From positions 1 to 64,000 of the forward strand of contig NZ_JAAXLS010000011.1 in assembly GCF_012328925.1 (NCBI RefSeq): 64,000 bases of DNA, read 5' to 3'. The position numbers and the translations under genes were made by a program. Shown piece by piece: positions 28,150 through 39,916 of the stretch. The notes under the pieces are model-generated. The model saw nothing but the letters and a program-made list of their open reading frames with translations. It made no database searches and was not told the DNA's origin. Every line of letters begins with the position of its first letter. Position 1 is the first letter of the stretch. The DNA comes from Amycolatopsis acididurans (GTDB lineage: Bacteria; Actinomycetota; Actinomycetes; Mycobacteriales; Pseudonocardiaceae).

Positions 28150-29076
28150 GTGAATGACATGGACCAGCAGTCCGGAAACCGCGGCGAAATCCGGCACTTC
28201 CTTACCAGCCGGCGCGCCAAGATCACCCCGGCGCAGGCCGGACTGCCGACCAGCACCCGTCGCCGGGTCCCCGGGCTGCGGCGCGAGGAGGTCGCCGTCC
28301 TGGCCGGCGTGAGCACGGAGTGGTACACGCGGCTGGAGAAGGGTCACATCGGCGGTGTGTCCGAAGACGTCCTTGACGCGGTCGCTCGCGCCCTGCAACT
28401 GGACGACGACGAACGCACCTACCTGTTCGACCTGGCCCGGTCATCGCGGTCCGAGAGTCGCACGCCATCGCGTCGCAGGGACGTCGAGGTCCCGCCCCAG
28501 GTCCAGTGGCTACTCGACTCGATGACGATGTCCTCGGCGTTCGTACGCAACGGCCGCACGGACGTCATCGCCAGCAATCCCCTGGCCCGAGCCCTGTACG
28601 CGCCGATGTTCGACAGCGCCACGATCGACAAGCGCGGCCGCCCCAACATCGCCCGCTACGTCTTCCTCGACCTCGGCGCACAGGACTTCTTCGTCGACTG
28701 GGACGCCGCCGGCGATGCCACCGCCGCCCTGCTGCGCGCCGAGGCCGGGCGCGAGCCCCACGACCGGGCACTGCGTGAACTCATCGGCGAGCTGTGGACC
28801 CTCAGCCCCGAGTTCCGCGGCCTCTGGGCCGCGCACGACGTCCTGATCCGCCACGACGGCATCAAACGGCTCCAGCACCCCGAGGTCGGCCACCTGGAAC
28901 TGACCTTCCAGTCCCTCGACCTGCCCCTGCCTGGCCGAGCGGTGCACAACCTGATCACATACACCGCCGAACCCGGCACCGCATCCGAAGACCGGCTCAA
29001 ACTCCTCGCCAGCTGGGCAGCTACGCGATCTCGGGCGGCAGAGCCCACGGGCCACTCTCCTCAGCCCGGGTCGTAA
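28150..29076 (+). CDS. XRE-type regulator with MmyB-like ligand domain
   Basis: A 308-residue regulator. The N-terminal helix-turn-helix (about 12 to 85) has the sequence VPGLRREEVAVLAGVSTEWYTRLEKG, typical of the MmyB subfamily. The C-terminal PAS-like MmyB domain (about 110 to 285) contains FVRNGRTDVIASNPLARALY and is thought to bind a small hydrophobic ligand. GTG start; an ATG nine bases later is possible. It is divergent from an aldo/keto reductase, the usual arrangement for regulator and target. Confidence 0.88.
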   Translation: MNDMDQQSGNRGEIRHFLTSRRAKITPAQAGLPTSTRRRVPGLRREEVAVLAGVSTEWYTRLEKGHIGGVSEDVLDAVARALQLDDDERTYLFDLARSSRSESRTPSRRRDVEVPPQVQWLLDSMTMSSAFVRNGRTDVIASNPLARALYAPMFDSATIDKRGRPNIARYVFLDLGAQDFFVDWDAAGDATAALLRAEAGREPHDRALRELIGELWTLSPEFRGLWAAHDVLIRHDGIKRLQHPEVGHLELTFQSLDLPLPGRAVHNLITYTAEPGTASEDRLKLLASWAATRSRAAEPTGHSPQPGS

Positions 29077-29123
29077 CTGCGCTACCACGGCGTATTCGCC
29101 CGGCGAACCAACGCCGACGACGC

Positions 29124-30584
29124 CTAAGCCCGGGCGGCCGCACCGGTGATGTTGCGGGCCATGCCGCCGAAGACCACGTCGTGGAACGGCGCGATCGATT
29201 TCCAGTACAGGTGCCCGGCGAGCCCGTGCGGTTCGAAGATCGCGTGCTGCCGGTAGACCGAGCCGCCCTCGCCGTCGGGCGTCGCGGACAACTCCAGCCA
29301 GGCGCGCCCCGGCAGCCGCATCTCCGCGCGCAGCCGCAACAGCTTCGGCCGCTCCAGCCGTTCCACGCGCCACCAGTCCAGTGCCTCGCCGACGTGCAGG
29401 TACCGCGGATCGCGGCGGCCCCGGCGCAGCCCGGCCCCGCCCGCGAGCCGGTCGATCCAGCCGCGCACCGACCAGGCCAGCGGGAACGAGTACCAGCCGT
29501 GCTCGCCGCCGATGGACTCGATGACCTGCCACAACTTCTCCGCGTCGGCATCGGCGTGCCGTTCGCGCACGTCCTCATACACCGAACCGCCCGACCAGTC
29601 CGGGTCGGTGGGCAGCGGATCGGAGGGCGCGCTGGCGTCGGACCATCTGGTCGGCACGTCGGAGCGGCGGATACGGGCCAGTGCCAGCTCGATCGCGCGC
29701 TCGTAGTGGGTCAGGCCACCCTCGGGATCGGGGATGTAGGCGGCGATGTCGTGGTCATGGCAGAACACCTCGTGCACCAGCGATTCGATCAACGGCACGG
29801 CGATCGCGCGCGGCACCGGCGTCACCAGGTTCACCCACTGCGCGGACAGCCACGGCGTGAGCACCGGGACGGGCACGACGGCGCGTCGCGGCAGCCCGGT
29901 GACCACGGCGTAGCGGCGCATCATGTCGAGGTAGGTCAGCACATCGGGGCCGCCGATGTCGAAGCCGCGGCTGACCTGCGCCGGAAGCGTGGCCGCGCGC
30001 ACCAGGTAGTGCAGCACGTCGCGGACGGCGATCGGCTGGATCCGGTTGTGCACCCAGCGCGGCGTGATCATCGCGGGCAGGCGTTCGGTGAGGTAGCGCA
30101 GCATCTCGAAACTGGCCGAACCCGAGCCGAGGATGATCGCGGCGCGCAGGACGACCGTCGGCACGCCCGAGCCGAGCAGGATCTCGCCGACCTCGGTGCG
30201 CGAGGCCAGATGTTCCGACAGTTCGTCGCCGTCGGGCGTGATGCCGCCAAGGTAGACGATCCTGGTGATCCCGGCGCGTTTCGCGTGTGCGGCGACGTTG
30301 CGCGCCGCGTCGCGATCGACCTGCCCGAAGTTCTTCTGCTGCAACGAATGCACCAGGTAGTAGACGACGTCCTGACCGTCCACGGCGGACGCGACCGAGT
30401 TCGGGTCGAGCACGTCGCCGCGCACGATCTCCACCCGGTCGCGCCAGGGCACGTCGGCGAGCTTGCCGGGGTCGCGCGCGACCGCACGCACCTGGTGCCC
30501 CTCGCGGAGCAGTTCGGGCACAAGCCGGCCGCCGATGTATCCCGTCGCGCCGAAGACCACGCATCGCATGGTCCTCATCGTCAC
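29124..30584 (-). CDS. NAD(P)-binding epimerase-like protein fused to DUF2867
   Basis: A 486-residue two-domain protein. The N-terminal Rossmann domain begins with VVFGATGYIGGRL (about 9 to 21) and resembles atypical short-chain dehydrogenases of the NmrA/SDR_a5 type. The C-terminal part (about 330 to 480, YEDVRERHADADAEKLWQVIESIGGEHGWYSFPLAW) matches DUF2867. It starts with GTG directly abutting the MMPL stop, so both are in one operon. Reaction unknown. Confidence 0.85.
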   Translation of the reverse strand: MTMRTMRCVVFGATGYIGGRLVPELLREGHQVRAVARDPGKLADVPWRDRVEIVRGDVLDPNSVASAVDGQDVVYYLVHSLQQKNFGQVDRDAARNVAAHAKRAGITRIVYLGGITPDGDELSEHLASRTEVGEILLGSGVPTVVLRAAIILGSGSASFEMLRYLTERLPAMITPRWVHNRIQPIAVRDVLHYLVRAATLPAQVSRGFDIGGPDVLTYLDMMRRYAVVTGLPRRAVVPVPVLTPWLSAQWVNLVTPVPRAIAVPLIESLVHEVFCHDHDIAAYIPDPEGGLTHYERAIELALARIRRSDVPTRWSDASAPSDPLPTDPDWSGGSVYEDVRERHADADAEKLWQVIESIGGEHGWYSFPLAWSVRGWIDRLAGGAGLRRGRRDPRYLHVGEALDWWRVERLERPKLLRLRAEMRLPGRAWLELSATPDGEGGSVYRQHAIFEPHGLAGHLYWKSIAPFHDVVFGGMARNITGAAARA

Positions 30585-32603
30585 TCACCCCAGCCGGGAC
30601 GGCCACCAGACGCGTCGGCCGATGTCCAGCGACAACGCCGGGACCAGCAGTGATCGCACGATGAGGGTGTCGAGCAGCACTCCGAAGGCGACGATGAACG
30701 CGATCTGCGCGAGGAACAGGATCGGGATGACGGCCAGTGCGGCGAAGGTCGCCGCGAGCACCACCCCGGCGGAGGTGATCACGCCGCCGGTGAGGGTGAG
30801 CCCGCGCAGCACCCCCTCACGGGTGCCGCTGCGCACGGTCTCCTCGCGTACGCGGGTCATCAGGAAGATGTTGTAGTCCACGCCGAGCGCCACGAGGAAG
30901 ACGAATCCGAACAGCGGCACCGCCGGATCGGCGCCGGGAAAGCCGAGCAGGTGGTTGAACACGAGCGCGGAGACACCGAGCGTCGCGGCGAAGGAGAGGA
31001 CCACCGTCGCGATCAGCAGCAGTGGCGCCACCAGCGCACGCAGGAGCAACGCCAGGACGAGGAAGATCACGACGAGCACGATCGGGATGATCACGGCGCG
31101 GTCGCGTTCGGACGTTCGCTGCGTGTCGAGCTGGATCGCGCTCTGCCCGCCCACGATCGCGTCCGCGCCCGCGACGGGGTGCACGGCGTCGCGGATGCGG
31201 CCGACGGTGGCCAGCGCGTTCTCGGAGTCGGCGGGATCGGTGAGTACCGCGAGCACCTGGGTGCGGCCGTTGGCGGTCGCGGTCACCGCGGTCTGCGCGA
31301 CACCGTCCACTTTGGCCTTCTGCGCGATTTCCCCGGCGTGGTCGGTGTTGGTGATGATGATCGCGGGTGAGCCGGTGCCGCCGGGGAAGTGCTTGACGAG
31401 GATGTCCTGGCCGGTCTTGGAGTCCACAGTGGTCAAGAAGAGGTCGGACTGGGCGACGCCACCCGCCTTGAGCTGCGGCAGGAAGGCCGCGGCGGCGAGG
31501 AGCAGGACTGTCGTGCCGATCCAGATGGCACGCGGTTTCGCGGCGACCCGCCTGGCGATCCGGGCCCAGATGCCATTGTTCTCGGGATGTGCCGAGCCGA
31601 ACTTCGGGCGCAGCGGCCAGAACGCGGCCCGTCCGGCGACCGCCAGCGCGGCGGGCAGGAACGTCAGCGAGGCGAGCAGGGCCGCGAAGATGCCGATCGC
31701 GGCGACCGGGCCGAGGCCGCGGTTGGACTGCAGGTCGGAGAACAGCAGGCACAGCACGCCGAGGATGACCGTGCCGCCGGAGGCCACGATCGGTGCGAAC
31801 ACCGCTTTCAGCGCGGTGCGCACGGCTTCGACGCGGTCCTCGGTGTCACGGAGTTGTTCGCGGAAGCGGGAGACGAGCAGCAGCGCGTAGTCGGTCGCGG
31901 CGCCGAAGACGAGGATGAACAGGATGCCCTGGCTCTGGCCGTTGAGGGTCAGGATGTCGTGGTCGGCCAGGACGTAGACCGACAGCGCCGCCAGTCCGAG
32001 CGCGAAGACGGCGGAGAGCAGGACGATGAGCGGGAGCAGGACGCTGCGGTAGACGAGGACGAGGATCACGGCGACGACCAGGCCCGCGACCAGCAGGAGG
32101 ATGCCGTCGATGCCGCCGAAGGCGGTGACGAGGTCGGCGATCTGCGCGGCCGGGCCGGTGACCAGCACGGTCAGGCCGTCCGGTGGTTGCTTCAGTTCCT
32201 GGCGGACCTGCTCGACGACGTCGCCGGGTTTGCCGCCGGTCTTGATCTGCAGGACGAGCTGGAGCGCCTGACCGTCCTTGGGGGACAGTTCGGGTCTGGC
32301 GGCGGTGACCCCGGGGATGGCGCTCACCCGCGCGGCGGCCTCGGTGAGGAAGGCGGTGTCCCGTGCGGTGATGCCCGAGGTGCGTTCGGCGACGACGATC
32401 GCGGGCAGCACCTTGGCGGCGGAGAAGGCGCGCTGCTCGTCCTGGACCCGGGTCGACTCGGCCGACGCGGGGAGGAAGGCGCTGTTGTCGTTGGTGGAGA
32501 CTTCGCTGAGCTTGCCGGTGTAGGGGCCGCCGAACCCGCCGACGGCGAGCCAGACGATGAGCAGGAGCGCGGGTAACAGCCAACGGCTCGCGGACTTCCG
32601 CAT
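30585..32603 (-). CDS. MMPL/RND-family membrane transporter
   Basis: A 672-residue exporter with 11 to 12 membrane segments in two repeats, each preceded by an external domain. The RND motif with essential Asp-Tyr pairs appears twice: GAATDYALLLVSRFRE (first repeat) and GVDYNIFLMTRVREE (second). Relatives export lipids, siderophores or drugs by proton exchange. It is divergent from a MarR regulator across 179 bp with a candidate operator and co-transcribed with the epimerase-like protein downstream. Confidence 0.92.
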   Translation of the reverse strand: MRKSASRWLLPALLLIVWLAVGGFGGPYTGKLSEVSTNDNSAFLPASAESTRVQDEQRAFSAAKVLPAIVVAERTSGITARDTAFLTEAAARVSAIPGVTAARPELSPKDGQALQLVLQIKTGGKPGDVVEQVRQELKQPPDGLTVLVTGPAAQIADLVTAFGGIDGILLLVAGLVVAVILVLVYRSVLLPLIVLLSAVFALGLAALSVYVLADHDILTLNGQSQGILFILVFGAATDYALLLVSRFREQLRDTEDRVEAVRTALKAVFAPIVASGGTVILGVLCLLFSDLQSNRGLGPVAAIGIFAALLASLTFLPAALAVAGRAAFWPLRPKFGSAHPENNGIWARIARRVAAKPRAIWIGTTVLLLAAAAFLPQLKAGGVAQSDLFLTTVDSKTGQDILVKHFPGGTGSPAIIITNTDHAGEIAQKAKVDGVAQTAVTATANGRTQVLAVLTDPADSENALATVGRIRDAVHPVAGADAIVGGQSAIQLDTQRTSERDRAVIIPIVLVVIFLVLALLLRALVAPLLLIATVVLSFAATLGVSALVFNHLLGFPGADPAVPLFGFVFLVALGVDYNIFLMTRVREETVRSGTREGVLRGLTLTGGVITSAGVVLAATFAALAVIPILFLAQIAFIVAFGVLLDTLIVRSLLVPALSLDIGRRVWWPSRLG

Positions 32604-32651
32604 CGGTTATACAGTCCTTCGGGTCGGGCAGCGCCTTCGATCGGCGGGGAT

Positions 32652-32671
32652 TTGTTCAGCAGGCTGAGCAA
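32652..32671. promoter_or_regulatory. Candidate MarR operator
   Basis: TTGTTCAGC and GCTGAGCAA form an imperfect palindrome (8 of 9 pairs, two-base centre) 48 bp upstream of the MMPL start, in the gap it shares with marR. The TTG/CAA ends and the 20-bp length fit MarR sites. Confidence 0.5.
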
Positions 32672-32782
32672 TTTGTACCATGCCGGGGCCGGTCGGGGCA
32701 GCGTTGAGTGCCACGAGCTGGCCGGATGGCTCGTGGCCTGGGGTTATCGGGGTAAGCCGGATCGGCTGACGGAGGCAGCGAG

Positions 32783-33460
32783 GTGACACAGGGCGGCGAG
32801 CGTGAGCACACGTCTGGTGGGCGTGCGGGTGGTGTGCGCGCGGGTGGCGGGCGCGCGGCTGGTGCGGAGGGCTCGGTGAGGGGGCGCGTGGCTCGCGGAA
32901 CCGCGGCAGGCGAGCGTGGTGCCGGAGAAAGCGCAAGCGGGAAGGACCCGGTGGACGAGCGCAGGACCGAACGGGGCGCAGCCGGAGCGACCCCGCCCGC
33001 CCGGCGAGCGGCGAGTGGTCAGGCCGGGGCAGGCCCGGACGAAGGACTCGGCACGTGGCCGACCGGGCGCCTGCTGTCAGCGGCGGCGCGGTTGGTGGAG
33101 CAGCGCTGGACCGACCGGCTCGACACCCTCGGACTCTCCCACGCAGGGCTGATCGTGCTGCACAACCTGCGCGCCGGGCCTCGCTCGCAACGGGAGCTCG
33201 CTCGTAGCTGCCAGGTCACCGATCAGACGATGAGCCGCACGCTCGACCGCCTCCAGCGCGAGGGCTATGTGGACCGCGTGCCCGACCCCGCCGACGGGCG
33301 CCGCTCGCTCGCACGCCTCACCACCCGCGGCCGCCAGGCCTGCGATCGCGCCGAACGGGTCGCGCGCGAGGACACCTCCGTCATCGGCGCCCTTGGCGAC
33401 GACGACGCCTTCCGCCGCGAGTTGATCACGCTCATCGAGCACCTCGGCGGACCGGGGTGA
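32783..33460 (+). CDS. MarR-family regulator with low-complexity N-terminal extension
   Basis: A winged-helix regulator; the MarR domain covers about residues 90 to 225 (LSHAGLIVLHNLRAGPRSQRELARSCQVTDQTMSRTLDRLQREGYVDR, then the wing DPADGRRSLARLT). The first 85 residues are Gly, Arg and Ala rich and use less biased codons. A perfect GGAGG seven bases before the GTG at 32783 supports the long start, but a GTG at 32951 (170 residues) would give a normal MarR length. It probably controls the divergent exporter. Ligand unknown. Confidence 0.82.
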   Translation: MTQGGEREHTSGGRAGGVRAGGGRAAGAEGSVRGRVARGTAAGERGAGESASGKDPVDERRTERGAAGATPPARRAASGQAGAGPDEGLGTWPTGRLLSAAARLVEQRWTDRLDTLGLSHAGLIVLHNLRAGPRSQRELARSCQVTDQTMSRTLDRLQREGYVDRVPDPADGRRSLARLTTRGRQACDRAERVAREDTSVIGALGDDDAFRRELITLIEHLGGPG

Positions 33461-33760
33461 GACCCATCGGCCGAAACGCCCCGGCCGCCACGAAGCCATC
33501 CCCGCGAAGTGACCACCTCATCGGGCGCGGCACGGGCCGCGTGAGAAAGCACCGGCCGGAACGCCCCGGCCGCCGCGACACCATCCCACGAACCGACCAC
33601 GCTCGCCGTGCACCTCGGCGGACCGGGTTGGAAACCCACTGGCCGAAGCCGCACCGAAACCGCGCGCGCGAACTGGCCGAAGCCGCACCGAGCACCTCGA
33701 CGAGCCGGGTCAAAGCCGCCGGCTGAAACGCCCGGCCACCACGAACCCACCCCGCGCTCA
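33437..33760. repeat. Degenerate direct repeats after the MarR gene
   Basis: Three diverged copies of a segment beginning CACCTCGGCGGACCGGG occur near 33440, 33612 and 33696. Near-copies of CCGGCCGAAACGCCCCGGCC occur near 33470, 33552 and 33718. The first copy contains the MarR stop codon. No gene is supported in 33461-33805; open frames there follow the repeats and have no recognisable domain. Confidence 0.6.
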
Positions 33761-33805
33761 ATGCGCGCCCCGCGGGCCGGAGCCGGGATGGCGGCAGGAC
33801 AGACC

Positions 33806-36428
<2,623 letters not shown>

Positions 36429-36433
36429 TCAGC

Positions 36434-37120
36434 TTAGTCAGGCCCACCGACATTTCCGTCGAGCCCGCGCACGAGGTCACGGAGTTCCAGCAGGGACATG
36501 GAATCGGCGGGTTCGTCCTCCGCGGTTTCCACTCTGCGTAACCGCTCACCGGCGAGCCGCTCCCCCAGGGCCGCGTCCAGCGGGAGGAACGTCATGGCCG
36601 ACCGCGCCTCTGGGCCCAGCTCGGCGAACTTCGGGTGGTGCACGGCCACATCCACCATGCCGTCGTTCACCTGGACGGCGACACGCACGTCGGCGAGTGC
36701 GACGCGGTGTTCACCGAGGTTCACCGTGACCTCACTCGGATCGGGCACCGGAGGCACCGAATCATGGAACTCCCAGATCGCGTCGTCCTCGGGTGCTTCG
36801 GCCTTCCACGCGTCGGTGAAGGGCCTCAGCCCCGGATCCTCCTGGCCGGTCACGACCAGCGCGTAAATCGCCTTCTGCCCACGTTCGAGGGAAAAATGCA
36901 GCTCCGGATGCAGCGCGGCGACGGCCGCGGCGAGTTCGTTCTCCACACGCTGCGGTTCACGGTCGCCGAGCGCGGCGTTGGTTTCCGGCAGCAGCTCGAA
37001 CCAGCGCTCCCAGAACCGCCGCGCCGCGGCCGCCGGATCGTCGGGCACCTCCTGGTGCGGCCACGGGGTGCGCGGATCGGGCGGCACGTCCTCCTGTTGC
37101 CTGCGGCGGAACCATCGCAT
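36434..37120 (-). CDS. Conserved-looking protein of unknown function
   Basis: A 228-residue, acidic, soluble protein without signal or membrane segments. It has a basic start (MRWFRRRQQ), an N-terminal helical region (AARRFWERWFELLPETNAAL) and a beta-rich middle with HPELHFSLERGQKAIYALVVTG. I do not recognise a family. Codon bias is normal, and it sits 9 bp after the MetE-like gene and 11 bp before ligA on the same strand, so all three are likely one operon. Confidence 0.75.
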   Translation of the reverse strand: MRWFRRRQQEDVPPDPRTPWPHQEVPDDPAAAARRFWERWFELLPETNAALGDREPQRVENELAAAVAALHPELHFSLERGQKAIYALVVTGQEDPGLRPFTDAWKAEAPEDDAIWEFHDSVPPVPDPSEVTVNLGEHRVALADVRVAVQVNDGMVDVAVHHPKFAELGPEARSAMTFLPLDAALGERLAGERLRRVETAEDEPADSMSLLELRDLVRGLDGNVGGPD

Positions 37121-37129
37121 CGGTTCTTA

Positions 37130-38167
37130 TTACCAGCCTTCCGGCGGCTCCACGAACGCTTTGCCCAGATCCCTGGTCAGCGACAGCGCACGCCGCAGCC
37201 ACTCCGGCGTCGCACCGGCGAACCCGCAGGCCGGCGTGGGCACCGCGCGTTCGGCGAGTATCGAGCGGTTGAATCCGAGCCGGTCCACCAGATCCAGCGC
37301 GGGCTTGGCGAGCCCGAGCAGCGTCGGCGGTGTCGCGGGCGAGAGCGCGGGCACCAGGCCGAGGAACATCGCCACCCCCGAGTCCCACGCCTCGCCGAGC
37401 TCGTCGAGCAGCCTCGCGGGCGCGCCCTCGAACGAGGTCGCGTCGAACGCGAGCGCGCCGGCCCCGGCCGAACGCAGCAACGCGACCGGCGGCCGCGGCG
37501 CGCAGCAGTGCACCACGACCGGCTGCCCGGTCACGGCGCCGGCCCGTTCGATGACGGTGGCCAGCAGGTCGCGTGCTTCCGGTTCGGGCACGGCGTCGAC
37601 CGTGCCGTACCCGGACGGGGTGGGCAGGGAGCCGGCGAGCACCTCGGGCAGCGTGGGTTCGTCGAACTGGACCACGACCTGCGCGCCGGTACGCGTACGC
37701 AATTCGGCGACGTGCGCGGCGAGTCCTTCGAGCATCGATTCGGTGAATTCGCGCACCGCGCCACGGTCGGTCAGCACCCGGTGCCCTCGGGGCAGTTCGA
37801 TTCCGGCCGCCAGCGTCCACGGACCGGCGACCTGCGTCTTGACGACGGGCGGCGGGGAGGCAGCGGCCTCGTCCACCGCGTCGAGGTCCCAGCGCAGCAG
37901 GTCCACGGCGCGCCGCTGATCGCGGCCGGGCCGGGCCGTCACGCGGTAGCCGCTCGGCACGACCTCCACGGCGAGGTCGACGAGCATCGCGGCGCCGCGT
38001 CCGATGATGTCGGCGCCGACCCCGCGCGCGGGAAGCTCGGGTACGTGGGGGAATTCGGGCAGTTCCCCGAAGACGATCGCCGCCGCCTCGGCGGCGTCGG
38101 TACCCGGCATCGAGCCGATGCCGGTCGCCGCGCCGGGGGGCCAGGGGTTGTCGCTCACATCGGCCAT
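37130..38167 (-). CDS. MetE C-terminal-like protein (cobalamin-independent methionine synthase fold)
   Basis: A 345-residue protein equal to the C-terminal barrel of MetE alone. The zinc-binding residues of the family are seen as His-x-Cys in VVVHCCAPRP and a late Cys in PACGFAG; VQFDEPTL provides the acidic motif. There is no N-terminal MetE half, so it resembles archaeal-type short MetE and Rv3015c, which lies next to ligA. It may transfer methyl groups from a carrier other than methyltetrahydrofolate; substrate unknown. Confidence 0.85.
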   Translation of the reverse strand: MADVSDNPWPPGAATGIGSMPGTDAAEAAAIVFGELPEFPHVPELPARGVGADIIGRGAAMLVDLAVEVVPSGYRVTARPGRDQRRAVDLLRWDLDAVDEAAASPPPVVKTQVAGPWTLAAGIELPRGHRVLTDRGAVREFTESMLEGLAAHVAELRTRTGAQVVVQFDEPTLPEVLAGSLPTPSGYGTVDAVPEPEARDLLATVIERAGAVTGQPVVVHCCAPRPPVALLRSAGAGALAFDATSFEGAPARLLDELGEAWDSGVAMFLGLVPALSPATPPTLLGLAKPALDLVDRLGFNRSILAERAVPTPACGFAGATPEWLRRALSLTRDLGKAFVEPPEGW

Positions 38168-38277
38168 TGTGGCCGGTGTGACGAGGCCGTAAACGATGGG
38201 TTCCACCATCTCGCGCGAGTGCCCGGCGATCCCGTACCTTGCAGGAAAATCCAAGCGTGAAAAGGGAGGTGACAAGC

Positions 38278-39111
38278 ATGAGGGTGGCACTGGCACAGAC
38301 GGACTGCCGGCTCGGCGACGTGGAGGGCAACCTCGCGACCACCGAACGGCTGATCAAGGAGGCCGCCGCCGACGGCGCGGACCTCGTCGTGTTCCCGGAG
38401 CTGAGCCTGACCGGCTACGCGCTCGGGCAGCTGGCCGACGACATCTCCCTGTGGCCCGACGACCCGCGGCTGGTCGAGCTGTCGCGGCACGGGCCGGACG
38501 TCGTCATCGGGTTGCTCGAAGACGGCCGCATCCGGCGCCACAACTCGGCTCTGTACCTCTCCGAGGGCGAGGTGGTGCACAACCACCGCAAGCTGTATCT
38601 GCCGAACTACCTGATCTGGGAGGAACGCAAGCACGCCAGCCCGGGCCAGCACATGCGGGCGTTCGAGACGCGGTTCGCGCGCATGGCCACGCTCATCTGC
38701 AACGACGCCTGGCAACCGATGCTGCCCTGGCTCGCCGCGCAGGACGGGGCCGAGATCCTGATCGTGCCGACGAACTCCGCGGCGAAGCTGACGGGCGGCT
38801 CGTTCGACCCCGCCGAGTACTGGCACGACCTGCTCACCTTCACCGCGCGGATGCAGCAGTGCTGGGTGATCTTCTGCAACCGCGTCGGTGACGAGGCGGG
38901 CGTCCGGTTCTGGGGCGGTTCACGCGTGGTGGATCCGTGGGGTTCGGTGGTGGCCACGGCACCGACGTGGGAGGAGGCGTTGATCGTGCTGGACATCGAC
39001 CCGGCCGCGGTCCGGCGGCGGCGCCGGGAAATCCCGTTGCTCGCCGACGCCCGGCTCGGCCTGCTGCGCCGGGAACTGGAAAGGCTCATCAACGAAAGCG
39101 GCTCGGATTAA
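38278..39111 (+). CDS. Nitrilase-superfamily carbon-nitrogen hydrolase
   Basis: A 277-residue amidohydrolase. The catalytic triad is complete: Glu41 (FPELSLTGY), Lys105 (HRKLYLPN) and Cys141 (LICNDAWQP). It resembles the deaminated-glutathione/omega-amidase and NAD-synthetase-type branches more than true nitrilases. A strong AGGGAGGTG precedes the ATG at 38278. It is divergent from the MetE-like gene. Substrate not assignable from sequence. Confidence 0.9.
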   Translation: MRVALAQTDCRLGDVEGNLATTERLIKEAAADGADLVVFPELSLTGYALGQLADDISLWPDDPRLVELSRHGPDVVIGLLEDGRIRRHNSALYLSEGEVVHNHRKLYLPNYLIWEERKHASPGQHMRAFETRFARMATLICNDAWQPMLPWLAAQDGAEILIVPTNSAAKLTGGSFDPAEYWHDLLTFTARMQQCWVIFCNRVGDEAGVRFWGGSRVVDPWGSVVATAPTWEEALIVLDIDPAAVRRRRREIPLLADARLGLLRRELERLINESGSD

Positions 39112-39203
39112 CGCAGGCGGGCGATAATTAACGAAAAGGACATATCTCCGCAATTCGCCGGGGTGCTCCCGTGTCGTGATTCGGCTGGCTACGATTTGTG
39201 CGT

Positions 39204-39830
39204 ATGACGAGCGATTCACGGCGTGCTGGTGGAGGCACGCTGTTCACCGAGCCGGTGCTGGTGGTCAACCAGAAGGCCAAGCTGGTGGAGACGACGAATG
39301 AATTCGGCGTTTTCGACCAGCACGGCAGGCCGCTCGGTTCGGTCGTGCAGGTTGGGCAGAGCCTGTTCCGGAAAGCCGTCCGGTTGTTCACGAATTTCGA
39401 CCATCACCTTTCGCACACGTTCGAAGTGCGGGACATGGACGGCAGCGTCGTACTGAAAGTGACACGTCCGGCCAAAATGCTCAGATCGCGCTTTATCGTC
39501 ACCCGCGCGGACGGCACGCCGATCGGCGAGATCGCGCAGGAGAACGTGTTCGGCAAGGTGCGGTTCTCCTTCACCGCGGGCGGTGCCGAGATCGGCGAAC
39601 TGCGCGCGGAGAACTGGCGCGCCTGGGACTTCTCGCTCAGCGACGGCACCGGCACCGAGGTCGCCCGCGTCACCAAGACCTACGCCGGTTTCCTCGCCGA
39701 GGCGTTCACCACAGCCGACAACTACGTCGTCGAGGTCTACCGGCACCTCGCCGATCCGCTCGCCAGCATGGTTCTGGCCTCCGCCCTCACTGTCGACACC
39801 GCCCTCAAGCAGGCCGAACACGATACGTGA
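39204..39830 (+). CDS. LURP-one/phospholipid scramblase-related protein
   Basis: A 208-residue protein of the LURP-one-related (Tubby-like) fold: repeated short beta strands (LFTEPVLVVNQKAKLVETTNEFGVFD, LSHTFEVRDMDGSVVLKVTRP, FIVTRADGTPIGEIAQEN). Relatives bind membranes or lipids; bacterial functions are unknown. A GTG six bases upstream is a possible alternative start. Probably monocistronic. Confidence 0.8.
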   Translation: MTSDSRRAGGGTLFTEPVLVVNQKAKLVETTNEFGVFDQHGRPLGSVVQVGQSLFRKAVRLFTNFDHHLSHTFEVRDMDGSVVLKVTRPAKMLRSRFIVTRADGTPIGEIAQENVFGKVRFSFTAGGAEIGELRAENWRAWDFSLSDGTGTEVARVTKTYAGFLAEAFTTADNYVVEVYRHLADPLASMVLASALTVDTALKQAEHDT

Positions 39831-39916
39831 CGGGCGTCTCAGCGCGGCCGTGTAGACAATCCATCCCTGAGCGTTTCAAAGTAAATGATCGGGGACGGAA
39901 GGGACGATGAGGTCGC

